Positions 1 through 9,955 of a stretch of DNA of 64,000 nt are shown in pieces (the stretch's first letter is position 1; every line of letters begins with the position of its first letter). Source of the stretch: Rhynchopus euleeides (lineage: Eukaryota; Euglenozoa; Diplonemea; Diplonemida; Diplonemidae); contig OY723238.1 in NCBI GenBank assembly GCA_963210315.1, positions 1,860,001-1,924,000 on the forward strand, given 5' to 3'. The position numbers and the translations under genes are program-made. The notes beneath the pieces are model-generated. The model made no database searches and had not been told where the DNA came from. It saw only the letters and a program-made list of their open reading frames with translations.

Positions 1-10
1 GGGGGGGGTA

Positions 11-1157
11 GGGGGGGTCAAATGCCACCCTTTTACGTGGACAAACAAGATTTTTCAAAAAACCGGCGCAGAGGCCCCAAAGCCCCCGTAAACCCTCCAA
101 ACCCCCCCAGATCGGTCCGGAAACCCATCGAACCCCACTTTTCCACCATTCCGGGCACCTCAGGTGCCCGAATTGGGGTACCTAAATTTTGTGCCACCGT
201 TTGGTACCGTACAGTGCCACTGTGTGGGAGGTTGGAAAAGAAAATGCCCCAACACACCACATCTGAGGGTTGCAATGCATGTTGCTTGCCAACCACGTCA
301 TCCGGTGGGTGTCAGGCGCTATGTAGGTGGCATTAGCCAGGTCTTCGATGTGTTCTGGCTTGTATATATACCTCCCTGCCACCATGCACCGGGAGGCTGC
401 CTGTAGGTACGGAACAGTCCAGATGGTCGTGTGATTCCTGTGCAGCAGTGCTCCACAACCGGGATGTGTTGACAACGACTGTTGCAACACGAGCTGTACA
501 TTCCGGGAACACATGAAGTGCGCTGTCGTGGTACCCATTGTGCCAGAATTGGTAGTTGCTGCGGTCTACTTTGCCTGGCCCAAGAGCACTGGTACTGAAC
601 GGTGCAATATGCGTGGCGAGGTGAATACAACGGAAGCGCGCAAAGTCAATACAGCTCTCGGATGGCGGGTGGTGGTGCCACTAGTGTGTGACGTTCACTC
701 GAGGATACAACGCATCACAATGAATCAGCAACCGTGGACCGAGTACAATACGCTCTCTGTGGCTGGTGTGGGGGACAAAGGCAGTGCCTGTGCCGCAGGC
801 AGGGAGGTATATATACAAGCCAGAACACATCGAAGACCTGGCTAATGCCACCTACATAGCGCCTGACACCCACCGGATGACGTGGTTGGCAAGCAACATG
901 CATTGCAACCCTCAGATGTGGTGTGTTGGGGCATTTTCTTTTCCAACCTCCCACACAGTGGCACTGTACGGTACCAAACGGTGGCACAAAATTTAGGTAC
1001 CCCAATTCGGGCACCTGAGGTGCCCGGAATGGTGGAAAAGTGGGGTTCGATGGGTTTCCGGACCGATCTGGGGGGGTTTGGAGGGTTTACGGGGGCTTTG
1101 GGGCCTCTGCGCCGGTTTTTTGAAAAATCGTGTTTGTCACCCCCATTTGACCCCCCC
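11..1157. mobile_element. Foldback DNA transposon, copy 1 (non-autonomous)
   Basis: The element starts with GGGGGGGTCAAAT and ends with ATTTGACCCCCCC. TA lies on both sides (9-10 and 1158-1159), as expected for a TA target duplication. The two arms, about 11-380 and 800-1157, are near-perfect inverted repeats of each other; the unique interior is about 420 bp. No interior reading frame looks like a transposase. The outermost 25 bp of the two arms differ: the left arm carries CCACCCTTTTACGTGG, the right arm has the shorter GGGGGTGACAAAC form. Three copies of almost the same length (1147-1148 bp) occur in the window, so the family was recently active. Each lies at a C or G homopolymer. The superfamily is not determined; TA duplication suggests a Tc1/mariner-like helper. 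Confidence 0.85.
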
Positions 1158-1354
1158 TAGGGGGGGGGGGGGGTTTATTTCCGGTACGGTACGCCGTTGT
1201 GAATTGTCGATCACCTAGCCCGTTCCTGAAAGGGGAGGTATATCCTTCGAACAATTTGAACAAATCATACAATCCGGTTATCGTATACTGATAGCTGTCC
1301 GCGCTTTTGTCAGGTTACGCGGTGACAACACCTTTGGCAAGTTGTCTGTCCCGA

Positions 1355-1563
1355 AGCCCACCCCCTGGAGCGGGGGTCTGGGCGACCCCCGCGAGCGGGG
1401 GTATGGACCCCCGATATCGGGAGTCTGCCCTGCTATTTTCGCTGCCCAGACGACCCCCGATAGCGGGGGTCCATACCCCCGCTCGCGGGGGTCGGACCCT
1501 CGCCAGACCCCCCGATATTCCGATATCCCAAAAGGGTCTACCCCGACGTGCGGGAGTCCACCG
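1355..1563. repeat. Palindrome-rich MITE, copy 1 (left end eroded)
   Basis: This belongs to a family also found at 45589-45743 and 51510-51696. Intact members begin CGGTGGACTCCC and end GGGAGTCCACCG. The interior is built from back-to-back palindromes of the form GACCCCCG-N-CGGGGGTC, and it contains a conserved TATTTT core. Here the right terminus is intact but the left stops at the CCCACCCCCTGG part and lacks the outer 12 bp. Confidence 0.7.
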
Positions 1564-2021
1564 TGAAGGCGGGGGGGTGCACCCCCCCCCCCCCTACCCC
1601 CCCCCCCCTGCCGACCGGTGCAACCATAACAAGGAAGCTGAAGATAACAAAAATACGTGACACTGCGGTGGAGAGAGGCAAGACTCAGAGTAGATCTGCT
1701 GATTATCTCCCTTGCATTCTGACCCCCACCCCTCCGAGCCCCAGCCCCACACCCCCCCCCGAGTCGGTCTCATGCAAATGCGGCGGGTTCGCTGTGGTTG
1801 TCGAAGAGGTCTGCTGGATGCAGGTGATACCGTCTCGAATTCACACACATCACACGGGCCCCTTGTTCCCCACATAGGCCAATGGAGGTCTGGTGACTCG
1901 CAGTTTTTCTGCTTTTTTGGCGTCACTTCGGGTCAGGAACACATCACCGTCACCCATGTCAGAATCACACGTGTGTGCGCGAGGACCGTGGGGTTGTCGT
2001 TGAGAGGAAGAGAGGGGAAGG
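1564..2021 (+). other. Region upstream of WD40 copy 1
   Basis: Poly-C tracts (around 1580-1612) and other C-rich sequence fill 1564-1770; no gene is recognised. The last 75 bases hold the leader block shared by all WD40 copies. Confidence 0.5.
1948..2021 (+). promoter_or_regulatory. Conserved leader block of the WD40 family (copy 1)
   Basis: About 75 bases before the ATG are shared, with small changes, by all WD40 paralogs. The block has a CCCATGTCAGAATCACACG segment, then GGGGTTGTCGTTGAG, then a purine-rich GAAGAGAGGGGAAGG directly before ATG. Matching blocks precede 5673, 7148, 21277, 22728 and 59565. Only the GGGGTTGTCG and purine-rich part precedes 58087. Orphan copies lie at about 3412-3475 and 60953-61023. 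The block may contain the promoter or a 5' UTR with a splice-acceptor AG; the sequence alone does not say which. Confidence 0.55.
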
Positions 2022-3158
2022 ATGGAAGTGTCAGTGCGTCATGTGGAGAGCGGGCGGAGCTGTGTCGTCGGTGTTGCGGATGGCGGGACCGTGCTCAGCC
2101 TGAAGGCGGATGCGGTCAAGGAGATGTTCGCGGGTTCCATCAACGCAGACCGGGAGGCTGCAGGGCTGGCGGCACGCATCGAAGGGTGTGACGAGGACCT
2201 GGACGATGCAGAGCGCGTTGCCAACACGGGTCTCGAGGTTGGGGATCGTGTCCAGCTCGTCCGGAGGTGGCCACACGTCAACGCTCCCGCTGTGTACAAC
2301 AGTGCGTGTGACGACACCGATGTCCAGTATATCACACTGTCGAGGTGTGGCACCCTGTGTTCAGTGGGGCAGACCGGAGGACACATCACTGTGTTTGACA
2401 CCACGACTGCTGATGAGGTAGCGGAACTCACACATGGGGTGGATGACATGTGGTGCGCATTCTCAGTGTGTGGGACGTGGCTGGCAACGTGCCCAGGGGA
2501 CAGCACCATCTGCGTGTGGCTGACAGCAACGTGGGAACAGGTGTGGTGTCTGGAGGAGCACGACGCAGACGTGTGGAGTGCAGGGTGGACACACTGTGGA
2601 CGTCTCGTGTCGGGTGACTATGAGGGGAAGGTGTGTGTGTGGGACTTGGAGGGCACACCAAGTGCCACAGTGCTGGAGGGGCACACCGATATTGTTTGTG
2701 GGATTGCAGTGTCAACTACGAGGATCTTCACCGGGTCAGACGACAAGACCATCCGTGTGTATGACATCAGCACCCTCACCCACACCGACACCCTGTCTGA
2801 GGACACAGGCTCTGTGTACAGCATTGCCCTGACCAACGACGAGCAGCAGCTGTTGTCGTGCTCTGGTGACAAGTCACTGAAGGTGTGGTGCACAACCACC
2901 CTCACCTGCATCTGTTCTGTGGTCCCGTGTTGTATTCCCGTTACGATTGCCGTGTCACAGCCAGGTGATGTTGTGGCAGTGTCCTTTGAAGATCACACCA
3001 AGTTGTACAGCCTCAGCACCTTGGTGTGCTTGGGACAAGTGGAGTCAGAGGGTGACGGTGTTGCACTCAGCCCGTGTGGGAGGTGGGTCTTCACATCAAG
3101 CAAATATTCTGTGAATGTGTGTGCTGTGTGTGACGTTCCGGGTGAGGGCAGCACTTAG
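2022..3158 (+). CDS. Ubiquitin-like/WD40 propeller protein, copy 1
   Basis: 378 residues, intronless. Residues 1-85 resemble a ubiquitin-like beta-grasp fold: it opens MEVSVRHVESGRS and ends LDDAERVANTGLEVGDRVQLV, reminiscent of the 'LDD..TL.D.GI..G..LHLV' end of ubiquitin-like domains. After a short linker come seven WD40-type repeats, recognisable by GHITVFD, TICVWL, KVCVWDL, TIRVYDI, SLKVWC, TKLYSL and SVNVC strands. A propeller of this kind is a protein-interaction scaffold. No catalytic domain or membrane segment is seen. The ATG is chosen because the ubiquitin-like beta-strand starts there and all paralogs share it. Compared with its paralogs this copy is the most diverged in blades 5-6 (SEDTGSVYS, VVPCCIPVTI). 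The binding target is unknown. Confidence 0.88.
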   Translation: MEVSVRHVESGRSCVVGVADGGTVLSLKADAVKEMFAGSINADREAAGLAARIEGCDEDLDDAERVANTGLEVGDRVQLVRRWPHVNAPAVYNSACDDTDVQYITLSRCGTLCSVGQTGGHITVFDTTTADEVAELTHGVDDMWCAFSVCGTWLATCPGDSTICVWLTATWEQVWCLEEHDADVWSAGWTHCGRLVSGDYEGKVCVWDLEGTPSATVLEGHTDIVCGIAVSTTRIFTGSDDKTIRVYDISTLTHTDTLSEDTGSVYSIALTNDEQQLLSCSGDKSLKVWCTTTLTCICSVVPCCIPVTIAVSQPGDVVAVSFEDHTKLYSLSTLVCLGQVESEGDGVALSPCGRWVFTSSKYSVNVCAVCDVPGEGST

Positions 3159-3411
3159 GCAACCTCTTCTGCTTGTGTGCTTGCGGTGCACTGCCTTGCT
3201 CATTGCCTCCCAGCACAGCACCTCCTGACCCTGCTGGTTGGAGGCAGCGTGCACTGCATCTGAGGTGCGACTGCTCAGGATCACACAGTGATTTTAGACA
3301 GCCTCTGCCCCCACCCTCCCAAGCCCCTCAACCGCTCTGCTCTTGTTCCTTTCTGTACGCTCCGTCCGTCCCTGTGTTTGCTGTTCGTACCCACAATTAT
3401 ATCACATTCAC
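3159..3411 (+). other. Conserved downstream block of the WD40 family
   Basis: After the stop codon of copy 1 there is about 180 bp starting GGCAACCTCTTCTGCTTGTG that recurs after every WD40 copy (6813, 8279, 22402, 23868, 59254 and 60714). It probably represents the 3' UTR and processing region duplicated with the gene. After copy 5 it is cut short at about 23935, and a partial copy without its gene lies near 21063-21100. The rest of this gap is unique and holds no gene. Confidence 0.6.
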
Positions 3412-3506
3412 CCATGCCAGAAGAGCACGTCTGTGTGTCAGTACAGTGGGTTGTCATAGAAGAGAGGGGAAGGATGGAGGTGTCAGTGCGTCATGTGGAG
3501 AGCGGA
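3412..3506 (+). pseudogene. 5' fragment of a WD40-family gene
   Basis: This is a relic of one more family member. It keeps the leader block and the first dozen codons (MEVSVRHVESG, ATG at 3476). Homology stops inside codon 11-12, where AGCGGGCGG of the family is replaced by AGCGGAGCGACC. It sits one normal intergenic distance after copy 1, so copy 1 was once followed by a tandem partner, as in the other clusters. Confidence 0.75.
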
Positions 3507-3641
3507 GCGACCGGTCATCGCACGTAGCAGGACATGCAACAACGTTCACCCCACCCCCCTCCCCAGTGGAGCACCACCTGTCAATTTTTACTACTGTGGA
3601 ACAATCGCGTCTACACTTCTACCGTATGCCCCTCACCACCA

Positions 3642-3663
3642 CCCCCCCCCCCCCCCCCCCCAG
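3642..3663 (+). other. Candidate splice acceptor: poly-C tract ending in CAG
   Basis: A run of about 20 C residues is followed by AG at 3662-3663 and then by 85 bp of leader to the ATG of the LST8-like gene at 3749. Nothing upstream looks like an exon of that gene, so the site would suit trans-splicing of a leader. This is inference from position and composition. Confidence 0.35.
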
Positions 3664-3748
3664 GATCGTGACACCAAGAGAAGCAAGGGGGGAGGGGGGA
3701 GGTCTCTCTACCGCCATCACGCATACACACGCGCACAGTCATCCCACG

Positions 3749-4579
3749 ATGCCCCCTCCGGTGCTGCTGGCAACTGCGTCGTATGACCGGACCATTCGCT
3801 TCTGGGAGGCGCTGAGCGAGGTGTGCATCCGGAGGCTGAACTTTCAGGACAGCCAGGTGAACTGCATGTGTGCCAGCCCCGACACCGCGTTTCTCGCCGC
3901 GGCGGGCACAAGCATATCAGGCTTTATGAGCTTGGGGCCGCCTCCACTATCGAGGCGCACAGCGGGAATGTCACCGCAGTGGCTTACTTCCGTGACTGCC
4001 GCCGCCTCGTCTCCAGCAGTGAGGACGGCTCCATCAAGATCTGGGACACCCGCACCATGCAGCGCCGGAAGCAGTTTGTGGTGCGCACTGCGGTGAACTG
4101 CTTCGCGCTCCACCCCGACCAGAGCCTGATCATCGCGGGCGATCAGAGCGGGCGGCTCACCGTGTGGGGCACCCTCGGGGGAACCGACGAGTGCGTGCAG
4201 GAGCTGGTGCCTGGGGGGGGACATTGGGATCAGAAGCATCTCCATATCGCATGAGCCACACGGTCCCATCTGCGCCGCGAACAACGCAGAGGATGTGTTC
4301 GTCCTCCAGCTGGTGGAGGGACGACGTGCCGTGTGACGACGCCGCTGTGTCCGACTCCTGCAGCGAGCAGGACTCCCCGGTGCCGAAGCCCGCCCTGTCC
4401 CGCCCGCTGCCGGCGTCGCGCAGCGCGGTGCTGCACAGGAGGATGCCGATGGGGGCTCGGCGGCGGCACCAGCAGCAGCGGCGTCAGGAGGTGGCGGCGG
4501 GTCGGCTCCTGCGTCTCCTTCCGGGGCGGCCCCACCGCGCCGGCTGCGGCTTGCACACCACTTCAAGGGGCATAACAAG
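3749..4579 (+). pseudogene. LST8: LST8-like WD40 gene, frameshifted and truncated
   Basis: The translation matches LST8/GbetaL, the conserved WD40 subunit of TOR complexes. Recognisable are LATASYDRTIRFWEA, the QDSQVN segment, AAAG-HKHIRLYEL, SSEDGSIKIWDTRT, a VNCFALHPDQS segment, GDQSGRLTVWG, ELVPGG-DIGIRSISISH, AANNAEDVFVLQL and, after a Gly/Ala-rich stretch, LAHHFKGHNK. Three breaks interrupt it: loss of one base near 3906, an out-of-frame run of eight G at 4213-4220, and an in-frame TGA at 4334. The last readable codon is followed by AAG|GTATGC, a good 5' splice site, but no exon for the remaining repeats was found downstream. It is either a partial duplicate or a real gene with assembly errors in homopolymers and a distant exon. 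Confidence 0.8.
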
Positions 4580-5604
4580 GTATGCAGAGGGTGGGAGGTA
4601 CGTATATCGTACAGACACCTGGTTGTGTTTTAGTGATACTGTGTTGCGGTCCAACCACCAAGCCACTGACAGACAACTGCTACACACCCTCCCGTTGTGC
4701 ATTGATCTGCCTTGTACAACATATCTGGTGTAGTGACTACAAAAAGGACTAACATTGCGAGAAGGTGCTGGGAGATTTACTTTTCCATTCCCTCTCGACG
4801 ATCAAACCCCCCCCCCCCCCCCCGTGACTGGACATCCGTGTTTCGGCCCCAGAGACACCCACACCCACACCCAGGAAATATTAGATTTTCAGCTGGATTC
4901 TGGGGTTTTGTTGGAGCAGCGAAGACGTGGGAAAAAGTGCCGCAGAAAAAATCCACGGTACCTGCAACAGAAAGTCTAATAGTCTTGCCAGGCCCTACGA
5001 GGGTCTTTCCATCTCTGGCACACTCTGGGCCCAGCACACCAATGGGCTCTCTGCAGCAACATAGTGCCTGGGGAGGGCTGCCTGGAAACACGGTGCAGTC
5101 GCGTGTATGCCAAAACCGTAGATATGCAAGATTGCTGCACTTACTGATAACAAGGACGACAGCGGACTTGATGGCTCCTGTCGTGTGGCTGTCTCCACCG
5201 CTGCCAGAAGCCCCGCACAGATGCAGGAGTGTGTGGCTCTCGGCCCTGGAGTGGCTTTCATGACATGAGAGGGCGTTCAAATGCCTCGAATGTTCCTTAG
5301 ATCCCTGGGCGCTCTCGACGACAGGGTTGGCAGTGGTGGCAGTCTGACCCGCTCAGCGGGAGTGGGTGACTTGCGAGCACCCCGCTTGGGGGTGCTCGCA
5401 ACTCACCCTCAAAAAGGTCTTCTGATCCTGACTGGGGCGGAGACCACCGTGCAGATAGGCGGGGGAGGGGGCAGCTATCGATAGAGGGTGTGCGGTGCCG
5501 AGGGTGTTTTGAGAAGGTGTCCCACTGTCCCACCCCCCCTCCGACCACATCAGATGCCCGTGTTTGCCTCGAGGACAGCAGGCCGTGGGTCCACACACCG
5601 TCAC
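4580..5604. other. Region without recognised gene
   Basis: This may be LST8 intron sequence followed by intergenic DNA. It has a long poly-C tract near 4807-4823 and a hairpin at about 5373-5402 (GCGAGCACC...GGTGCTCGC). I see no conserved protein in any frame. Confidence 0.4.
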
Positions 5605-5672
5605 CTATGTCAGAATCACACGCGTGTGCGTACATACCGTGGGGTTGTCGTTGAGGGGAAGAGGGGGGAAGG

Positions 5673-6812
5673 ATGGAAGTGTCGGTGCGTCATGTGGAGA
5701 GCGGGCGGAGCTGTGTCGTCGGTGTTGCGGATGGCGGGACCGTGCTCAGCCTGAAGGCGGATGCGGTCAAGGAGATGTTCGCGGGTTCCATCAACGCAGA
5801 CCGGGAGGCTGCAGGGCTGGCGGCACGCATCGAAGGGTGTGACGAGGACCTGGACGATGCAGAGCGCGTTGCCAACACGGGTCTCGAGGTTGGGGATCCT
5901 GTCCAGCTCGCCCGGAGGTGGCCACACATCAACGCTCCCGCTGTCTACAACTCTGAGCATGAGGACAGTGAGGTCCGTTCCGTCACACTGTCGAGGTGTG
6001 GCATGCTGTGTTGCGTCGGGTACACCTCAGGACACATCACTGTGTTTGACACCACGACTGCTGATGAGGTGGCGGACCTCACTCATGGGGACTGCAGCAT
6101 ATACACCACTGCGTTCTCAGTCTGTGGGACGTGGCTGGCAACGTGCCCATACGACAGCACCATTTGCGTGTGGCTGACAGCAACGTGGGAACAGGTGTGG
6201 TGTCTGGAGGAGCACGACGCAGCGGTGTTCAGTGCAGGGTGGACACACTGTGGACGTCTCGTGTCGGGTGACAGGCGTGGGAAGGTGTGTGTGTGGGACT
6301 TGGAGGGCACACCAAGTGCCACAGTGCTGGAGGGGCACAGCAAGCCTGTTTATGGGATTGCCGTGTCAACTTCGAGGATCTTCACCGGGTCAGACGACAA
6401 GACCATCCGTGTGCATGACATCAGCACCCTCACCCACACCGACACCCTGTCTGAGCACAGGTATGGTGTGCACCACATCGCCCTGACGAAGGACGAGCAG
6501 CACCTGGTGTCGTGCTCTGGTGACACGTCACTGATGGTGTGGTGCACAACCACCCTCACCTGCATCCGTACTGTGGTCCTGTGTGATAGCCCGGACCTGC
6601 TTGCCGTGTCACAGCCAGGTGATGTTGTGGCAGTGTGCTTTGAAGATCATACCAAGTTGTACAGCTTCAGCACCTTGGAGTGCTTGGGACAAGTGGAGTC
6701 AAAGGGTGAAGGTGTTGCACTCAGCCCGTGTGGGAGGTGGGTCTTCACATCAAGCAACTCTTCTGTGAATGTGTGTGCTGTGTGTGACGTTCCGCGTGAG
6801 GGCAGCACTTAG
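5673..6812 (+). CDS. Ubiquitin-like/WD40 propeller protein, copy 2
   Basis: 379 residues with the same plan as copy 1: ubiquitin-like start (1-85) and seven WD40 blades. The N-terminal third is nearly identical to copy 1 at DNA level. Blade-specific residues differ: DCSIYTTAF, HDAAVFSAG, GDRRGKV, GHSKPVYGI and SEHRYGVHH. It is the first gene of a tandem pair with copy 3 (335 bp apart), which shares its leader and downstream blocks. The function is not known beyond a likely scaffold or recognition role. Confidence 0.88.
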   Translation: MEVSVRHVESGRSCVVGVADGGTVLSLKADAVKEMFAGSINADREAAGLAARIEGCDEDLDDAERVANTGLEVGDPVQLARRWPHINAPAVYNSEHEDSEVRSVTLSRCGMLCCVGYTSGHITVFDTTTADEVADLTHGDCSIYTTAFSVCGTWLATCPYDSTICVWLTATWEQVWCLEEHDAAVFSAGWTHCGRLVSGDRRGKVCVWDLEGTPSATVLEGHSKPVYGIAVSTSRIFTGSDDKTIRVHDISTLTHTDTLSEHRYGVHHIALTKDEQHLVSCSGDTSLMVWCTTTLTCIRTVVLCDSPDLLAVSQPGDVVAVCFEDHTKLYSFSTLECLGQVESKGEGVALSPCGRWVFTSSNSSVNVCAVCDVPREGST

Positions 6813-7147
6813 GCAACCTCTTCTGCTTGTGTCCTTGCGGTGCACTGCCTTGCTCGTTGCCTCCCAGCACAGCACCTCCTGACCCTGCTGGTTGGAGGCA
6901 GCGTGCACTGCATCTGAGGTGCGACTGCTCAGGATGACACAGTGCTTCCAGACAGCCTCTGCCCCCACCCTCCCAAGCCCCTCGAACCACACTGCCCCTT
7001 CCCTAATTGGACTGTGTCCTCTGTCACGTCAGTGGGTGCTTTGTCGTGCGAGTGGTAACCATCAAGACATCACCTTCACCCGGGTCAGAATCACACGTGT
7101 GTGCGTGAACACTGTGGGGTTGTCGTTGAGGGGAAGAGAGGGGAAGG

Positions 7148-8278
7148 ATGGAAGTGTCAGTGCGTCATGTGGAGAGCGGGCGGAGCTGTGTCGTCGGTGT
7201 TGCGGATGGCGGGACCGTGCTCAGCCTGAAGGCGGATGCGGTCCAGGAGATGTTCGCGGGTTCCATCAACGCAGACCGGGAGGCTGCAGGGCTGGCGGCA
7301 CGCATCGAAGGGTGTGACGAGGACCTGGACGATGCAGAGCGCGTTGCCAACACAAGTCTCGAGGTTGGGGATCCTGTCCAGCTCGTCCGGAGGTGGCCAC
7401 TCGTCAACGCTCCCGCTGTCTACGACAAGCATGAGGACAGTGAGGTCCGTTCCGTCACACTGTCGAGGTGTGGCACCCTGTGTTCAGTGGGGGACAACAA
7501 AGGACACATCACTGTGTTTGACACCACGACTGCTGGTGTGGTGGCGGACCTCACACATGGGGACGGGGACATTTGGTGCACTGCATTCTCAGTCTGTGGG
7601 ACGTGGCTGGCAACGTGCTCGGAGGACGGCACCATGTGCGTGTGGCTGACAGCAACGTGGGAACAGGTGTGGTGTCTGGAGGAGCACGACACAGACGTGT
7701 ATAGTGCAGGGTGGACACACTGTGGACGTCTCGTGTCGGGTGACGAATATGGGAAGGTGTGTGTGTGGGACTTGGAGGGCACACCAAGTGCCACAGTGCT
7801 GGAGGGGCACAGCGGTTCTGTTTATGGGATCGCAGTGTCAACTACGAGGATCTTCACCGGGTCAGACGACAAGACCATCTGTGTGTATGCCATCAGCACC
7901 CTCACCCACACCGACACCCTGTCTGAGCATTCCGGTGGTGTGTACCACATCGCCCTGACGAACGACGAGCAGCACCTGGTGTCGTGCTCTGGTGACAAGT
8001 CACTGATGGTGTGGTGCACAACCACCCTCGCCTGCATCCGCTCTGTGGTTCTGTCTGATGCCCCGCTCGCTGTGTCACAGCCAGGTGATGTTGTGGCAGT
8101 GTCCTTTCATGACCATACCAAGTTGTTCAACCTCAGCACCTTGGAGTGCTTGGGACAAGTGGAGTCAAAGGGTGAAGGTGTTGCACTCAGCCCGTGTGGG
8201 AGGTGGGTCTTCACACCAAACTCCCCTTCTGTGAATGTGTGTGCTGTGTGTGACGTTCCGCGTAGAGGCAGCACTTAG
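7148..8278 (+). CDS. Ubiquitin-like/WD40 propeller protein, copy 3
   Basis: 376 residues. The ubiquitin-like region has one family-unusual change (AVQEMF for AVKEMF). The seven blades carry copy-specific segments: GDNKGHI, DGDIWCTAF, SEDGTMCVW, HDTDVYSAG, GDEYGKV, GHSGSVYGI and SEHSGGVYH. The blade 2 segment (AGVVADL through SEDGT) is shared almost base for base with copy 5. A foldback transposon is inserted 220 bp beyond the stop codon, in a C tract. Confidence 0.88.
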   Translation: MEVSVRHVESGRSCVVGVADGGTVLSLKADAVQEMFAGSINADREAAGLAARIEGCDEDLDDAERVANTSLEVGDPVQLVRRWPLVNAPAVYDKHEDSEVRSVTLSRCGTLCSVGDNKGHITVFDTTTAGVVADLTHGDGDIWCTAFSVCGTWLATCSEDGTMCVWLTATWEQVWCLEEHDTDVYSAGWTHCGRLVSGDEYGKVCVWDLEGTPSATVLEGHSGSVYGIAVSTTRIFTGSDDKTICVYAISTLTHTDTLSEHSGGVYHIALTNDEQHLVSCSGDKSLMVWCTTTLACIRSVVLSDAPLAVSQPGDVVAVSFHDHTKLFNLSTLECLGQVESKGEGVALSPCGRWVFTPNSPSVNVCAVCDVPRRGST

Positions 8279-8497
8279 GCAACCTCTTCTGCTTGTGTGT
8301 TTGTGGCGCACTGCCTTGCTCGTTGCCTCCCAGCACAGCACCTCCTGACCCTGCTGGTTGGAGGCAGCGTGCACTGCATCTGAGGTGCGACTGCTCAGGA
8401 TGACACAGTGCTTCCAGCCCGCCCCTGCCCCCGCCGCACTGCCCCTTCTTCTGTGCCACATCACTCATCGCGTCTCTCGACTACCCCCCCCCCCCTA

Positions 8498-9645
8498 GGG
8501 GGGGTCAAATGGGGGTGACAAACACGATTTTTCAAAAAACCGGCGCAGAGGCCCCAAAGCCCCCGTAAACCCTCCAAACCCCCCCAGATCGGTCCGGAAA
8601 CCCATCGAACCCCACTTTTCCACCATTCCGGGCACCTCAGGTGCCCGAATTGGGGTACCTAAATTTTGTGCCACCGTTTGGTACCGTACAGTGCCACTGT
8701 GTGGGAGGTTGGAAAAGAAAATGCCCCAACACACCACATCTGAGGGTTGCAATGCATGTTGCTTGCCAACCACGTCATCCGGTGGGTGTCAGGCGCTATG
8801 TAGGTGGCATTAGCCAGGTCTTCGATGTGTTCTGGCTTGTATATATACCTCCCTGCCTGCGGCACAGGCACTGCCTTTGTCCCCCACACCAGCCACAGAG
8901 AGCGTATTGTACTCGGTCCACGGTTGCTGATTCATTGTGATGCGTTGTATCCTCGAGTGAACGTCACACACTAGTGGCACCACCACCCGCGATCCGAGAG
9001 CTGTATTGACTTTGCGCCCTTCCGTTGCATTCACCTCGCCACGCATATTGCACCGTTCAGTACCAGTGCTCTTGGGCCAGGCAAAGTAGACCGCAGCAAC
9101 TACCAATTCTGGCACAATGGGTACCACGACAGCGCACTTCGTGTGTTCCCGGAATGTACAGCTCGTGTTGCAACAGTCGTTGTCAACACATCCCGGTTGT
9201 GGAGCACTGCTGCACAGGAATCACACGACCATCTGGACTTGTTCCGTACCTACAGGCAGCCTCCCGGTGCATGGTGGCAGGGAGGTACATATACAAGCCA
9301 GAACTCATCGAAGACCTGGCTAATGCCACCTACATAGCGCCTGACACCCACCGGATGACGTGGTTGGCAAGCAACATGCATTGCAACCCTCAGATGTGGT
9401 GTGTTGGGGCATTTTCTTTTCCAACCTCCCACACAGTGGCACTGTCCGGTACCAAACGGTGGCACAAAATTTAGGTACCCCAATTCGGGCACCTGAGGTG
9501 CCCGGAATGGTGGAAAAGTGGGGTTCGATGGGTTTCCGGACCGATCTGGGGGGGTTTGGAGGGTTTACGGGGGCTTTGGGGCCTCTGCGCCGGTTTTTTG
9601 AAAAATCGTGTTTGTCCACGTAAAAGGGTGGCATTTGACCCCCCC
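8498..9645. mobile_element. Foldback DNA transposon, copy 2
   Basis: 1148 bp with the same GGGGGGGTCAAAT termini, flanked by TA at 8496-8497 and 9646-9647. Inverted arms are about 8498-8855 and 9285-9645. It is copy 1 in the opposite orientation: the short-form end (GGGGGTGACAAAC) is left, next to the CTGCGGCAC side of the interior, and the long-form end is right, next to the CATGGTGGC side. Confidence 0.85.
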
Positions 9646-9955
9646 TAACCCCCCCCCCCCCGCTCCACACACACGGCGCTGAAGTAACCACTGTTACAAG
9701 TGGTTTTACAAGTGGTTTACATGTAAAATTTTTTACATGTAAATTTACAAGTGGCACTTGTAAAATTACATGTGCCACTTGTAAATTTTACAAGTGGTAC
9801 ATGTAAAATTACATGTGCCACTTGTCATTTACGAGCTTTCCTTAACACTGGCGAGCCGTGTTGTTCCATTTGTTTATCCCCCGCGACCCCAGACCAGCAC
9901 ATGCCCTGCTGCACACACACACCCTCACTTACAAAAGGACCTTTGCACCTCCAAC

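Noticed and set aside
3173..4096. 307-codon ORF as a single gene
   Set aside because: Its first part is WD40 downstream block and poly-C tract; only the part after 3749 is LST8-like, and it leaves frame at 3906.
9320..9778. ORFs of 76-153 codons within foldback arms
   Set aside because: They read the same inverted-repeat DNA in all three copies, in several frames, with no protein family; arm conservation is due to recent transposition.
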